Shown here: one piece after another, positions 1 to 6,608 of the stretch
Position numbering within the stretch: position 1 is the stretch's first letter
How the letters are laid out: each line of letters begins with the position of its first letter
Source of the DNA: an uncultured Bacilli bacterium
GTDB lineage: Bacteria > Bacillota_I > Bacilli_A > RF39 > UBA660
Assembly: GCA_944363655.1 (NCBI GenBank)
Contig: CALVUU010000088.1
Span: 1 to 24,084 of the forward strand
Direction of reading: 5' to 3'
Length of the DNA: 24,084 bases
The notes under the pieces: model-generated
What the model saw: the letters and a program-made list of their open reading frames with translations, nothing else
The model's database searches: none
Told to the model about the DNA's origin: nothing
Made by a program: the position numbers and the translations under genes

Positions 1-95
1 TGCATTCCCATTGATTCAGTTCTAGCTTCTAATTTTTCTTTTACTTTACTTTCATGACCAGAATAAGTATTTACTACGTACCATTGTTTTTCCAT
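1..95 (-). CDS. nusG: Transcription termination/antitermination factor NusG, N-terminal part (cut by window edge)
   Basis: The reverse strand from the ATG at 95-93 reads MEKQWYVVNTYSGHESKVKE and on to the window edge. This is the standard start of the NusG NGN domain (W-Y-V-V-x-T-Y-S-G-x-E). Only about 31 codons are present. NusG binds RNA polymerase and modulates pausing and termination. The start codon overlaps the secE stop as TAATG, so the two genes are translationally coupled, and secE-nusG is the conserved bacterial order. There is no room for a separate promoter. Confidence 0.93.
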   Translation of the reverse strand, partial: MEKQWYVVNTYSGHESKVKEKLEARTESMGM

Positions 96-358
96 TATCC
101 AACCCATCCTCTAATTAATGACATTATTAAGTTTAATCCAATAAATATTAAGCATAAAAATGCACAAAATATTATTGTTGAAATAGTATATTTTAAAACT
201 TCTTTACCACTTGGCCATTTGACAAGTTTCATTTCTTTACGAACTTGTTTAAAATAGCCTTCACTAGGCTTTTTTGCTTGTTTACGTTCTTTCTTTTTCT
301 TGTTTTGTTTCTTCTCTTTTAAATCTTTTTTAGACACTTTCTTTTCTTCTTTTGTCAT
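95..358 (-). CDS. secE: Preprotein translocase subunit SecE
   Basis: An 87-aa protein with a very lysine-rich N-terminus (about residues 1-30), the SecE amphipathic-helix signature around residues 36-55 (FKQVRKEMKLVKWPSGKEVL, with the invariant W-P), and one membrane helix at about 57-82. SecE clamps SecY in the SecYEG protein-export channel. Length and single-helix layout are normal for Firmicutes. An AGGAGG-like site lies at 367-372 just upstream of the ATG. The stop overlaps the nusG start. The gene lies downstream of the sigma-factor gene; no rpmG (L33) gene is found in between, although many Firmicutes have one there. Confidence 0.95.
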   Translation of the reverse strand: MTKEEKKVSKKDLKEKKQNKKKKERKQAKKPSEGYFKQVRKEMKLVKWPSGKEVLKYTISTIIFCAFLCLIFIGLNLIMSLIRGWVG

Positions 359-374
359 GTTTAAAAACCTCCAT

Positions 375-396
375 TTAAAAAAACACTTTCGTGTTC
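375..396 (-). terminator. Short intrinsic terminator or attenuator between sigH and secE
   Basis: Read on the minus strand, AACAC-GAAA-GTGTT forms a 5-6 bp stem closed by a GNRA-type GAAA loop, followed at once by a run of about seven T. It sits just after the sigma-factor stop and before the secE ribosome binding site. It may only partly reduce read-through into secE-nusG. The stem is short, so efficiency is uncertain. Confidence 0.55.
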
Positions 397-417
397 ATTA
401 GTAATATATCATAAACA

Positions 418-1014
418 CTAATTAATTTCAAGTAAATTTGGAATCGTTTTTAACTTATTTTTTATTCTTTGAATAGCATTATCTATTTGTTTAGGATTTT
501 TATTTAATATTTTAGCAATATCATTATATTTAAAATTTTCTAATAAAAGAGCATATACTTCGTATTCAAGTGTTGATAGTTTTTTACTTATACAATTTAT
601 TAATTCTTTATTTTTCTCTTCATATACCATAGATAATAAGGGATCTTTTTTATTGATAAAATTATTTTGGAAAGGATTTTTTTCATAAGAATAATCTAGA
701 GGTAAAGATTTATTATAGTATTGCTCTTTTATTGAACTTCTTCTTTTTATATAGTAATTTATTCTTTTTCTTATTACCACAGTAGCAAATGTTACAAATG
801 AAGTTGTAGTACTTTCATTATATTTATTTATAGCATCATTAAGACCATTTAAACATTCATTATGAATATCTTTAATATCAATATTTAAAATTTTTATGGC
901 ATTATATTTTTTTGATATAAGTAATTTTATTAATTTATCATATTTTTGATAAAGATAGTTTTGCGCTTCTTCATTTTGTTCTTGGGCAAGATAAACTAAT
1001 TCGTAATCATTCAT
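418..1014 (-). CDS. sigH: RNA polymerase sigma factor, SigH-type (sigma-70 family)
   Basis: This 198-aa protein has the two-domain layout of sigma-30/SigH: a region 2 in the first 100 residues (L-A-Q-E near residues 9-12, then T-F-V-T-F-A and an R-K-R-I-N-Y-Y-I-K-R-R block) and a C-terminal region 4 helix-turn-helix at about 145-190 (LSTLEYEVYALLLE, then Y-N-D-I-A and K-Q-I-D-N-A-I-Q-R-I-K-N-K-L). The region 4 pattern closely follows Bacillus SigH. The position rlmB-sigH-secE-nusG is the Bacillus order and supports orthology. The start overlaps the rlmB end by 8 nt. In Bacillus this factor drives post-exponential genes; which regulon it controls here cannot be read from the window. Confidence 0.88.
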   Translation of the reverse strand: MNDYELVYLAQEQNEEAQNYLYQKYDKLIKLLISKKYNAIKILNIDIKDIHNECLNGLNDAINKYNESTTTSFVTFATVVIRKRINYYIKRRSSIKEQYYNKSLPLDYSYEKNPFQNNFINKKDPLLSMVYEEKNKELINCISKKLSTLEYEVYALLLENFKYNDIAKILNKNPKQIDNAIQRIKNKLKTIPNLLEIN

Positions 1015-1675
1015 TTTCTTTTTTCATTTGATAAATTAATATTCCAGCAGCAACTGAAGCGTTTAAACTTTCAACTTTTTTGTTTATGGGAATGCTTACT
1101 AAAAAGTCACTATTTTCTTTAACTATATTACTTATACCTTTACCTTCATTGCCTATTACTAAAACCCGTTTGCCACTGTAATCAATATGGCGATAATTTT
1201 CACCATGCATATCAGCACTATAAATAAAATATCCTTGTTTTTTTAGCTTATTTATGGCATCTACTAAATTACTTACCATTATTATTTTGACATAGTTAAT
1301 TGTTCCAACACTTGTTTTAATAACAACATCTGTTACTTTCACTGAACGATCTTTCGGTATTATAATAGACTTTATTCCTGCCGCAGCACAGGTTCTAATA
1401 ATTGCTCCAAAGTTATGAGGATCTTCTAAGTGATCGAGCATTACAACAAAATCCCCTTCTAAGTCATTTAGAGAATAATAATCATAATCATATATATCAA
1501 TAATAACTCCTTGATGATTTTCCTTAGTTAATTTATTTAATACATGATTATCAGTTTTTTCATATTTTATTTTGTGATTCTTGCAATATTCAATTATTTC
1601 CGTTCGCGACGTCATAACTTTCTTAATTTTTTTACTATCTAATTCTTTTAATACATTTACACCATATGCTAACAT
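1007..1675 (-). CDS. rlmB: 23S rRNA (guanosine-2'-O-)-methyltransferase RlmB / TrmH (SpoU) family
   Basis: A 222-aa SPOUT methyltransferase. The three SpoU motifs are all present: motif 1 D-P-H-N-F-G-A-I-I-R-T near residue 85, motif 2 V-I-G-N-E-G-K-G-I-S near 172, and motif 3 I-P-I-x5-S-L-N-A-S-V-A-A-G near 196. A short L7Ae-like substrate-binding N-terminus (M-L-A-Y-G-x-N-V) precedes the catalytic domain. The family methylates a ribose 2'-OH, in RlmB on 23S rRNA, using S-adenosylmethionine in a knotted dimer. It overlaps sigH by 8 nt and heads the rlmB-sigH-secE-nusG group. A GAGAGG site precedes the ATG. At 222 aa it is a little shorter than typical RlmB (about 245). Confidence 0.92.
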   Translation of the reverse strand: MLAYGVNVLKELDSKKIKKVMTSRTEIIEYCKNHKIKYEKTDNHVLNKLTKENHQGVIIDIYDYDYYSLNDLEGDFVVMLDHLEDPHNFGAIIRTCAAAGIKSIIIPKDRSVKVTDVVIKTSVGTINYVKIIMVSNLVDAINKLKKQGYFIYSADMHGENYRHIDYSGKRVLVIGNEGKGISNIVKENSDFLVSIPINKKVESLNASVAAGILIYQMKKENE

Positions 1676-1696
1676 AAATACCTCTCTTTTTTATTA

Positions 1697-1705
1697 ATTA
1701 TAACA
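1697..1705 (-). promoter_or_regulatory. Extended -10 promoter for rlmB-sigH-secE-nusG
   Basis: On the minus strand the sequence TGTTATAAT gives a perfect TATAAT with the TGn extension, about 20 nt upstream of the rlmB start. No good -35 box is seen 17 nt further up, which fits an extended -10 promoter. Confidence 0.6.
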
Positions 1706-1738
1706 TAAGATAACTAAAAAAATTGTCGTTATTTGTAA

Positions 1739-2698
1739 TTAGTAGCCTTCTACTAATAAAAAGATGTAATAAATGATAAAAATAACAAGCATAATTATGG
1801 ATTCTTTTTTATCAATCGTTTTTTCACTTCTAGCAAATAAAAATAAAAGAGCAGAAGATAAAAATACGGCGATGATATCAACAATACCAAAACCTGTTAA
1901 TAAAACATTACCATAAATAATTACAGGTAAACCTAAAACTATACAAATATTAAAAACATTTGTCCCAATAATATTACCTATTGCTATATCAAATTCTCCT
2001 TTTTTAGCACTAGTAATAGTCATGACCATTTCAGGAAGACTAGTGCCAATAACGATTACAAACATGGTGATTAGTTTTTCACTGATGTGAAGACGAGTTG
2101 CTATTTTGCAAGCAGATTCGACGATTAAATCACTACTATAAACTATTAAAATTATAGATATAATAATAATTATTATTGCTACCCAAGGAGAGTATTTTAT
2201 TTTGGCTATTTCTTCTTTAGAATAATCACTTTTTTTAAATAAAAGTTGAATTAAATATACTACAAATAAACCAAATAATAATAACAAAATTATACCATCC
2301 GAACGAGAAAAAGTATCACTAGTATAAGGATTAAAAATGCTATCAAGCATAAGAACTGCAAAAACAGAGGTTATTATTAATAAAATTGGTAATTCTTTTT
2401 TGATGGTAGCATGTTTTACTTTTATAGGTCTAATGAATGACGCAAGACCTATTATTAACAAAACATTTACAACACAACTACCAACAACATTAGCAAATGC
2501 TATTTCACCATTACCACTACTAACACTTTGAAAAGATATAGCAATTTCGGGAGCACAAGTACCAAAAGCTGCAATAGTTAAGGCAATAAGCATTTTAGGA
2601 ACTTGTAACTTTAATGCTAGAGCTGATGATGCATCTACTAAAAAATCTGATGCTTTTATAATTATAATAAAACCTATTATTAACAAAAGTATTTGCAT
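1739..2698 (-). CDS. Calcium/sodium antiporter (CaCA family, YrbG-like)
   Basis: This 319-aa integral membrane protein has about ten hydrophobic segments and the two inverted alpha-repeats of the Ca2+/cation antiporter superfamily. Alpha-1 lies at about residues 38-80 (A-F-G-T-C-A-P-E-I-A-I-S, then G-N-V-like V-G-S-C-V-V-N) and alpha-2 at about 213-250 (V-I-G-T-S-L-P-E-M-V-M-T, then I-G-N-I-I-G-T-N-V-F-N-I). The conserved acidic residues of both repeats (the E of P-E) are present, so the exchanger should be active. Family members exchange Ca2+ for Na+ (or H+/K+) across the membrane. It appears to be a single-gene unit. A GGTGG ribosome binding site precedes the ATG. Confidence 0.9.
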   Translation of the reverse strand: MQILLLIIGFIIIIKASDFLVDASSALALKLQVPKMLIALTIAAFGTCAPEIAISFQSVSSGNGEIAFANVVGSCVVNVLLIIGLASFIRPIKVKHATIKKELPILLIITSVFAVLMLDSIFNPYTSDTFSRSDGIILLLLFGLFVVYLIQLLFKKSDYSKEEIAKIKYSPWVAIIIIIISIILIVYSSDLIVESACKIATRLHISEKLITMFVIVIGTSLPEMVMTITSAKKGEFDIAIGNIIGTNVFNICIVLGLPVIIYGNVLLTGFGIVDIIAVFLSSALLFLFARSEKTIDKKESIIMLVIFIIYYIFLLVEGY

Positions 2699-2715
2699 AG
2701 TACCACCATAAATTA

Positions 2716-2721
2716 ATTATA
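2716..2721 (-). promoter_or_regulatory. -10 box for the antiporter gene
   Basis: A perfect TATAAT on the minus strand, 18 nt upstream of the antiporter start. The -35 match is weak (TTTCAT at 17 nt spacing). Confidence 0.45.
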
Positions 2722-2798
2722 CAATAAACTGTTTTTAGATGAAAGAATTTTATTTTAGTAGTTAACAATTTTTTAATTATTACAAATACATAAAAATA

Positions 2799-2807
2799 TG
2801 TTATACT
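2799..2807 (+). promoter_or_regulatory. Extended -10 promoter for the frameshifted gene at 2826
   Basis: TGTTATACT on the plus strand is an extended -10 element, followed by a GGTGAGG ribosome binding site at 2811-2817 and an ATG at 2826. All expression signals of this small unit still look functional. Confidence 0.55.
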
Positions 2808-2825
2808 TATGGTGAGGTAAGATAT

Positions 2826-3167
2826 ATGGATAATTTAAATAATCAACAACAAGTTTTGGATATGACACGAGTAATGAATTATAAAAAACATGCAAAACAA
2901 TTATTTATACCAGTTTTGAATGATTTCAAATTGAAAATGACAAATTTCTGATGGTTATATTGAAGATGGTCAATTTGAAGACAGAATAAACAAAGTAATT
3001 AATAATAGTAAGCAATTTATGATTAATAGCGGATGTGAAAATGTTGATGGAAGTTTTATATATCACAGTTAAAGCCTGGAATTATTGATTTAGAAAATGA
3101 TTCTATAACACTTTCATTAGATAATTTAATGAAAATATTAATGGACAATATAAAATATAAAAATTAA
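2826..3167 (+). pseudogene. Small hypothetical protein gene with two frameshifts
   Basis: The reading opens at ATG 2826 (MDNLNNQQQVLDMTRVMNYK...) and stops after 41 codons at 2949-2951. The plus-one frame then continues as SDGYIEDGQFEDRINKVINN and stops at about 3072. A third frame continues from there (KPGIIDLENDSITLSLDNLM...) to a TAA at 3165-3167. Joined, the three pieces give a coherent acidic protein of about 113 aa, with a good promoter and ribosome binding site before it and a strong terminator right after it. The simplest reading is two single-base indels: one extra A near 2943 and one missing T near 3070. I do not recognise the family. It sits between the antiporter and the tRNA-side accessory gene. 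Confidence 0.6.
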
Positions 3168-3174
3168 TATTTAT

Positions 3175-3196
3175 GACGAGGAGTACTCGTCTTTTT
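3175..3196 (+). terminator. Intrinsic terminator after the frameshifted small gene
   Basis: GACGAG-GAGTA-CTCGTC followed by TTTTT on the plus strand: a 6-bp GC-containing stem with a 5-nt loop and a T-run, 8 nt past the last stop codon. Confidence 0.8.
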
Positions 3197-3203
3197 AAAT
3201 GTT

Positions 3204-3776
3204 CTAACGTTTATTTTTTTCTTTTAGTTGTTCCCAATTTTTTATCCATACGCCTTTTTGTTTAGGGACATTATCAATATTTTTATCCAAAAAGAATACT
3301 ATAACTAATAAACTTATAGGTAAAATACCTAATAAAATATCCCATATACTAGTAATACCAATTTTATTTTGATATTCGACCAAATAAATAAGATATGATA
3401 ATACTCCAAGTAAAAATCCTACATAATTACGCATTGCTACTAGGAATCGAGAAAATTTACTTTTTTGAGATTTAACTTGAGCATTTTTTGTTTCATATTT
3501 TATATCAATATTTGGTTCTAAATATACTATTAAATAAGCACTAATCCTAGCAACATTCGTCTTATAATGGGATATTCTACCTGTAAATGGTATTATTATA
3601 CAAAAAGAAATTAAAAATAAAAAAGGAACTTGCAGATTAGCAGTAATTGCAAAGGTAAGAATAGTTGAAACTGCTGTAACCATGAATGTTGCTAAGGAAT
3701 TATCTCTTTCAATACAATTTTGAATCTCATCTCTTAGCATCTTATACTCTTCTAATTTACTTTCTTGTTCAGTCAT
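3204..3776 (-). CDS. Uncharacterised four-helix membrane protein
   Basis: A 190-aa protein I cannot assign to a named family. It has a charged cytoplasmic-looking N-terminus (residues 1-25, with E-E-Y-K-M-L-R-D-E-I-Q), two closely spaced membrane helices at about 27-46 and 49-68, a charged loop of about 45 residues, two more helices at about 112-133 and 141-162, and a basic tail ending W-E-Q-L-K-E-K-N-K-R. A GAGGT ribosome binding site lies just before the ATG, with an extended -10 element (TGATAAAAT, minus strand, 3801-3809) above it. Its place beside a tRNA gene, next to a broken small gene, suggests accessory DNA, but no integrase is visible. Confidence 0.7.
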   Translation of the reverse strand: MTEQESKLEEYKMLRDEIQNCIERDNSLATFMVTAVSTILTFAITANLQVPFLFLISFCIIIPFTGRISHYKTNVARISAYLIVYLEPNIDIKYETKNAQVKSQKSKFSRFLVAMRNYVGFLLGVLSYLIYLVEYQNKIGITSIWDILLGILPISLLVIVFFLDKNIDNVPKQKGVWIKNWEQLKEKNKR

Positions 3777-3800
3777 TGTATTACCTCATTTCGCAATAAT

Positions 3801-3809
3801 ATTTTATCA
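3801..3809 (-). promoter_or_regulatory. Extended -10 promoter for the membrane-protein gene
   Basis: TGATAAAAT on the minus strand, about 25 nt upstream of the start codon at 3776. Confidence 0.4.
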
Positions 3810-3920
3810 TTAAATTATTGAGACGTAAAGTAATTAAGTGAATATGGTGTTTGTTTAATTAATTACAAATTCATTTTTATCACCCAATATTATATGCAAA
3901 ACAAAAAAATTATCAACTAA

Positions 3921-3940
3921 TTCGACCACTTTTCGACCAC
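3921..3940. repeat. Short tandem direct repeat (TTCGACCAC twice)
   Basis: TTCGACCAC occurs at 3921-3929 and again at 3932-3940, an 11-nt period, just beyond the tRNA-Thr terminator. Spacing of one helical turn is typical of protein-binding half sites. No function can be assigned. Confidence 0.5.
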
Positions 3941-3956
3941 ACAATTTAAAAATCTT

Positions 3957-3980
3957 AAAAAACGAACTATCACTAGTTCG
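3957..3980 (-). terminator. Intrinsic terminator of tRNA-Thr
   Basis: On the minus strand CGAACTA-GTGA-TAGTTCG (7-bp stem, 4-nt loop) is followed by TTTTTT, starting 15 nt after the CCA end of the tRNA. Confidence 0.85.
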
Positions 3981-3994
3981 AGGAATTATCAATC

Positions 3995-4070
3995 TGGTGC
4001 TGGAAGCCGGGATTGAACCAGCGACCTATGCGTTACGAGGGCATTGCTCTACCAACTGAGCTATTCCAGC
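3995..4070 (-). tRNA. tRNA-Thr, anticodon CGT
   Basis: A 76-nt cloverleaf read on the minus strand: acceptor GCTGGAA/TTCCAGC, D-stem GCTC/GAGC with AGTTGGTA loop, anticodon loop CTCGTAA (anticodon CGT, reads ACG), T-arm GCTGG-TTCAATC-CCGGC, discriminator A and an encoded CCA. The anticodon stem ATGCC/CGCAT has a C-C mismatch at the pair next to the loop (31-39). Own promoter (4079-4107) and terminator (3957-3980) show a single-gene transcription unit. ACG can also be read by the UGU isoacceptor, so this tRNA may be dispensable. Confidence 0.93.
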
Positions 4071-4078
4071 ACAAATTA

Positions 4079-4107
4079 ATTTTAGCAAATATATAAACAA
4101 AATTCAA
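4079..4107 (-). promoter_or_regulatory. Sigma-A-type promoter of tRNA-Thr
   Basis: Minus strand: -35 TTGAAT (4107-4102), 17-nt spacer, -10 TAAAAT (4084-4079), with the tRNA 5' end 8 nt below the -10 box. Confidence 0.75.
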
Positions 4108-4143
4108 TTACTTATGATAAAATATGTATTACTGGGTGATAAT

Positions 4144-5061
4144 ATGTTTAAAAATACAATAGATAATAAAAGATATTATACTTTAAATTGTTTTTTTAGA
4201 AAAAAGTTTGGTTCTAAAGTATTTAAAGTTCCTTTAGATATTGGGAGTAGTTGTCCTAACGTTTGTAGTGGGGGATGTATATATTGTAGCGGTAGAAGCG
4301 CATCTAATATAAGTGATGGAAATTTAGATATAGTTGCTCAATTTAATAAAGCGAAAGATATTTTGGAAAAAAAGTGGCCAAATAGTTTATATATTGCTTA
4401 TTTTCAATCAGGAACAAATACTTATGGAGATATAACTAAATTTAAAAGTTATGTTGATAACCTATTAGTTATCAACAAAGTTGTGGGAATATCTATTGCT
4501 ACTAGACCAGATGCTTTAAGTGATGAGTGGTTAGATTACTTAAGTGTGCTAAATAAGCATACCTTTTTGACTATTGAATTAGGACTGCAAAGTAGTAATG
4601 AAAAAACTCTTAAATATATTAATCGAGGTCATGATGTAAAATGTTTTACTGAGACTTTTAAAAAACTTAAAGAAAGAGGAATTTTTACTGTTGCTCATAT
4701 TATTAATGGATTACCTAATGAGTCTTTAGATGATATGTTAAATACAGTTAAATATTTAAATAACTTGGGAATAGATGGAATAAAGATTCATATGTTATAT
4801 ATTGCTAAAAATACAAAATTAGCAAGTATCTATGAAAATACTAAGTTTCATGTATTAAGTCGCGAGGAATACGTCGATATTGTATGTAAAGAATTAAGAT
4901 ATTTAAATGAAAATATAGTAATTGAAAGAATCACTGGAGATCCAATAGTATCAGAATTAATTGAACCTAAATGGTTAATTAAAAAGTTTTGTGTTTTAAA
5001 TGAAATAGATAAAGAAATGGTCAAAAGAGATATTTATCAAGGAGATCTCGTTAATTTTTGA
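4144..5061 (+). CDS. Radical SAM protein, TIGR01212 (YhcC/YtqA) family
   Basis: I chose the ATG at 4144 because it has a GGTGAT ribosome binding site 3 nt upstream and gives the usual family N-terminus (K-R-Y-Y-T-L-N near residues 9-15); an in-frame ATG at 4114 adds ten residues without a site. The protein is 305 aa. The cluster-binding cysteines are in C-P-N-V-C-S-G-G-C-I-Y-C (C-x7-C-x2-C spacing when the first, ninth and twelfth positions are counted), matching this family rather than plain CxxxCxxC. Downstream are the expected Y-F-Q-S-G-T-N-T-Y and E-L-G-L-Q-S motifs. The family binds a 4Fe-4S cluster and S-adenosylmethionine; its physiological substrate is not well established. Its last 25 nt overlap the convergent rel gene. 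Confidence 0.9.
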   Translation: MFKNTIDNKRYYTLNCFFRKKFGSKVFKVPLDIGSSCPNVCSGGCIYCSGRSASNISDGNLDIVAQFNKAKDILEKKWPNSLYIAYFQSGTNTYGDITKFKSYVDNLLVINKVVGISIATRPDALSDEWLDYLSVLNKHTFLTIELGLQSSNEKTLKYINRGHDVKCFTETFKKLKERGIFTVAHIINGLPNESLDDMLNTVKYLNNLGIDGIKIHMLYIAKNTKLASIYENTKFHVLSREEYVDIVCKELRYLNENIVIERITGDPIVSELIEPKWLIKKFCVLNEIDKEMVKRDIYQGDLVNF

Positions 5062-6515
5062 CCGTTTCTTTTTTGTTTGTTTAAAAATTCTCTTATTTTT
5101 TTATGAGCCCTAGCAGTTCTAGCCATACTTAACCACTCTTTAGTTGGGCCATCAGCATTAGAATCAGTAATAATTCTAATAGTATCGCCATCTTTAAGCT
5201 CATAATCATAATTTACTGATTTACCATTTACTATGGCAGCAACCATAGCATCACCAATATCAGAGTGAATTCGATAAGCAAAATCAAGAGCTGTTGAACC
5301 TTTAGCTAAATCATCTATTAAAATACCGTCTTTAGTAAAAACATTAATTTTTTCTGCAAAAACTTCATCTTTTATAAGTTCAACAAATTCTTGGTTACTA
5401 CTTGCAAGCTTATTTATCTCTAAAACTGCTTTATAAAACTGATAGTTTTCTTTTAAGGCTTCTTGCATTTTTTTAGCACCAACATCTTCATCACCATGCC
5501 AAAAATCAGTTATACCATATTGAGCCACCTTTTCCATACCTGCGGTTTTTAGTTGCATTTGGAATATTTTACTTTCGGGTCCAATCACGGTAGTATGTAG
5601 GGCTTGATAATGATTAGGTTTTGGGATACTTATATAATCTTTAAAATATTGCGTTAAAGGTTTAAATGTTTCATGCACATGTCTTAAAGATAAATAACAA
5701 GCATCAATATCATCTAAAATAATTTTAAAGGCTAGGAAATCGTGAATATCTTCAAGAGATTCACGTAACATTAAACTTTTAAAAATACCATAGACATTTT
5801 GTAAACGGAATTTTATAGTATTGGGAATACCTTTTGCTAATAAAACTTCATTCATTCTTCTTGTTACTTCTGTAACTAAATTTTGGGAATTTTCATTATA
5901 TCTATTTCTAATTTCTGTATATTTATTATATTCATCAGGTTTTAAGAACATAAAACACTTATCTTCTAGATCACATTTGACATTATATAAACCTAATGCC
6001 TCAGCAATGGGAACATAAATACTTAATGTTTCCATTGCTTTCATGTGTTGCTTTTCCGGATTTTTCTTATATTGTAAAGTCATCATATTATGTAATCTAT
6101 CTGCAAGTTTAATTATTAAAATACGAACATCTTTGTTCATTCCTAATATAAGCTTTCGTAAATTGGCATTATTAGAAGATGTTTTACTATTAAAAGATGC
6201 TCTAGTTAAATTAGTTACTCCCATAACTAAAGTAGCAACAGATTCTCCAAACTCTGTTGCTATTTCTTCTTTAGTTGTATTGGTATCTTCAATAACATCA
6301 TGTAATAAACCAGCACAGATAGTATCTGTGTCAGCATTAAGTCTTGCAAGAATTATTGCTACCGCTAAAGGATGCGTGATGTATTCTTCTCCACTTTCTC
6401 GATATTGCCCAGTATGCTTTATAAAAGCATACTCATAAGTCTTACGAATCTTTTCTAATCCTGTAATATTATAACGAGAAACTGTATTTAATAAATTTTC
6501 TAAACTATATTCCAT
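5037..6515 (-). CDS. rel: Short Rel-type (p)ppGpp enzyme: HD hydrolase, degenerate synthetase, TGS domain
   Basis: The start at 6515 is preferred over a GTG at 6524 because GGGGTGG lies 5 nt before the ATG. The protein is 492 aa. The N-terminal HD hydrolase has R39, H48, H72-D73, E76-D77 and the D-R-L-H-N motif, so ppGpp hydrolysis should work. The synthetase domain (about 215-350) keeps F-K-D-Y-I and Y-Q-A-L-H-T-T but has Q319 where the family has the catalytic Glu of E-V-Q-I-R-T, K for the Arg of that motif, K for the Arg of A-V-R-I, and a changed G-R-P-K-H loop. A TGS domain lies at about 390-450. The helical, zinc-finger and ACT domains of full-length Rel (about 730 aa) are absent. Function predicted: alarmone hydrolase with weak or no synthesis. 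The gene ends in convergent overlap with the radical SAM gene. Confidence 0.9.
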   Translation of the reverse strand: MEYSLENLLNTVSRYNITGLEKIRKTYEYAFIKHTGQYRESGEEYITHPLAVAIILARLNADTDTICAGLLHDVIEDTNTTKEEIATEFGESVATLVMGVTNLTRASFNSKTSSNNANLRKLILGMNKDVRILIIKLADRLHNMMTLQYKKNPEKQHMKAMETLSIYVPIAEALGLYNVKCDLEDKCFMFLKPDEYNKYTEIRNRYNENSQNLVTEVTRRMNEVLLAKGIPNTIKFRLQNVYGIFKSLMLRESLEDIHDFLAFKIILDDIDACYLSLRHVHETFKPLTQYFKDYISIPKPNHYQALHTTVIGPESKIFQMQLKTAGMEKVAQYGITDFWHGDEDVGAKKMQEALKENYQFYKAVLEINKLASSNQEFVELIKDEVFAEKINVFTKDGILIDDLAKGSTALDFAYRIHSDIGDAMVAAIVNGKSVNYDYELKDGDTIRIITDSNADGPTKEWLSMARTARAHKKIREFLNKQKRNGQKLTRSP

Positions 6516-6546
6516 CGACGCCACCCCATTTCTTTATTTGCTTAGT

Positions 6547-6575
6547 AATATACACCATTTTAAGAAAAAAGTCAA
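6547..6575 (-). promoter_or_regulatory. Sigma-A-type promoter of rel
   Basis: Minus strand: -35 TTGACT (6575-6570), 17-nt spacer, -10 TATATT (6552-6547) preceded by TG. The start codon lies about 30 nt downstream. Confidence 0.75.
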
Positions 6576-6608
6576 AATATTTTGCATAATATTATTACGG
6601 GTGATTAT

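Noticed and set aside
54..257. Plus-strand open frame of 67 codons over secE
   Set aside because: It lies opposite secE and the start of nusG, has no ribosome site, and its residues follow from the antisense of a conserved gene.
3995..4070. Use of the tRNA-Thr 3' end as an attachment site of an integrated element
   Set aside because: I could not find a second copy of the tRNA 3' end or any integrase gene in the window.
5821..6438. Two plus-strand open frames inside rel
   Set aside because: Both are antisense to conserved HD and synthetase coding sequence and lack ribosome sites.
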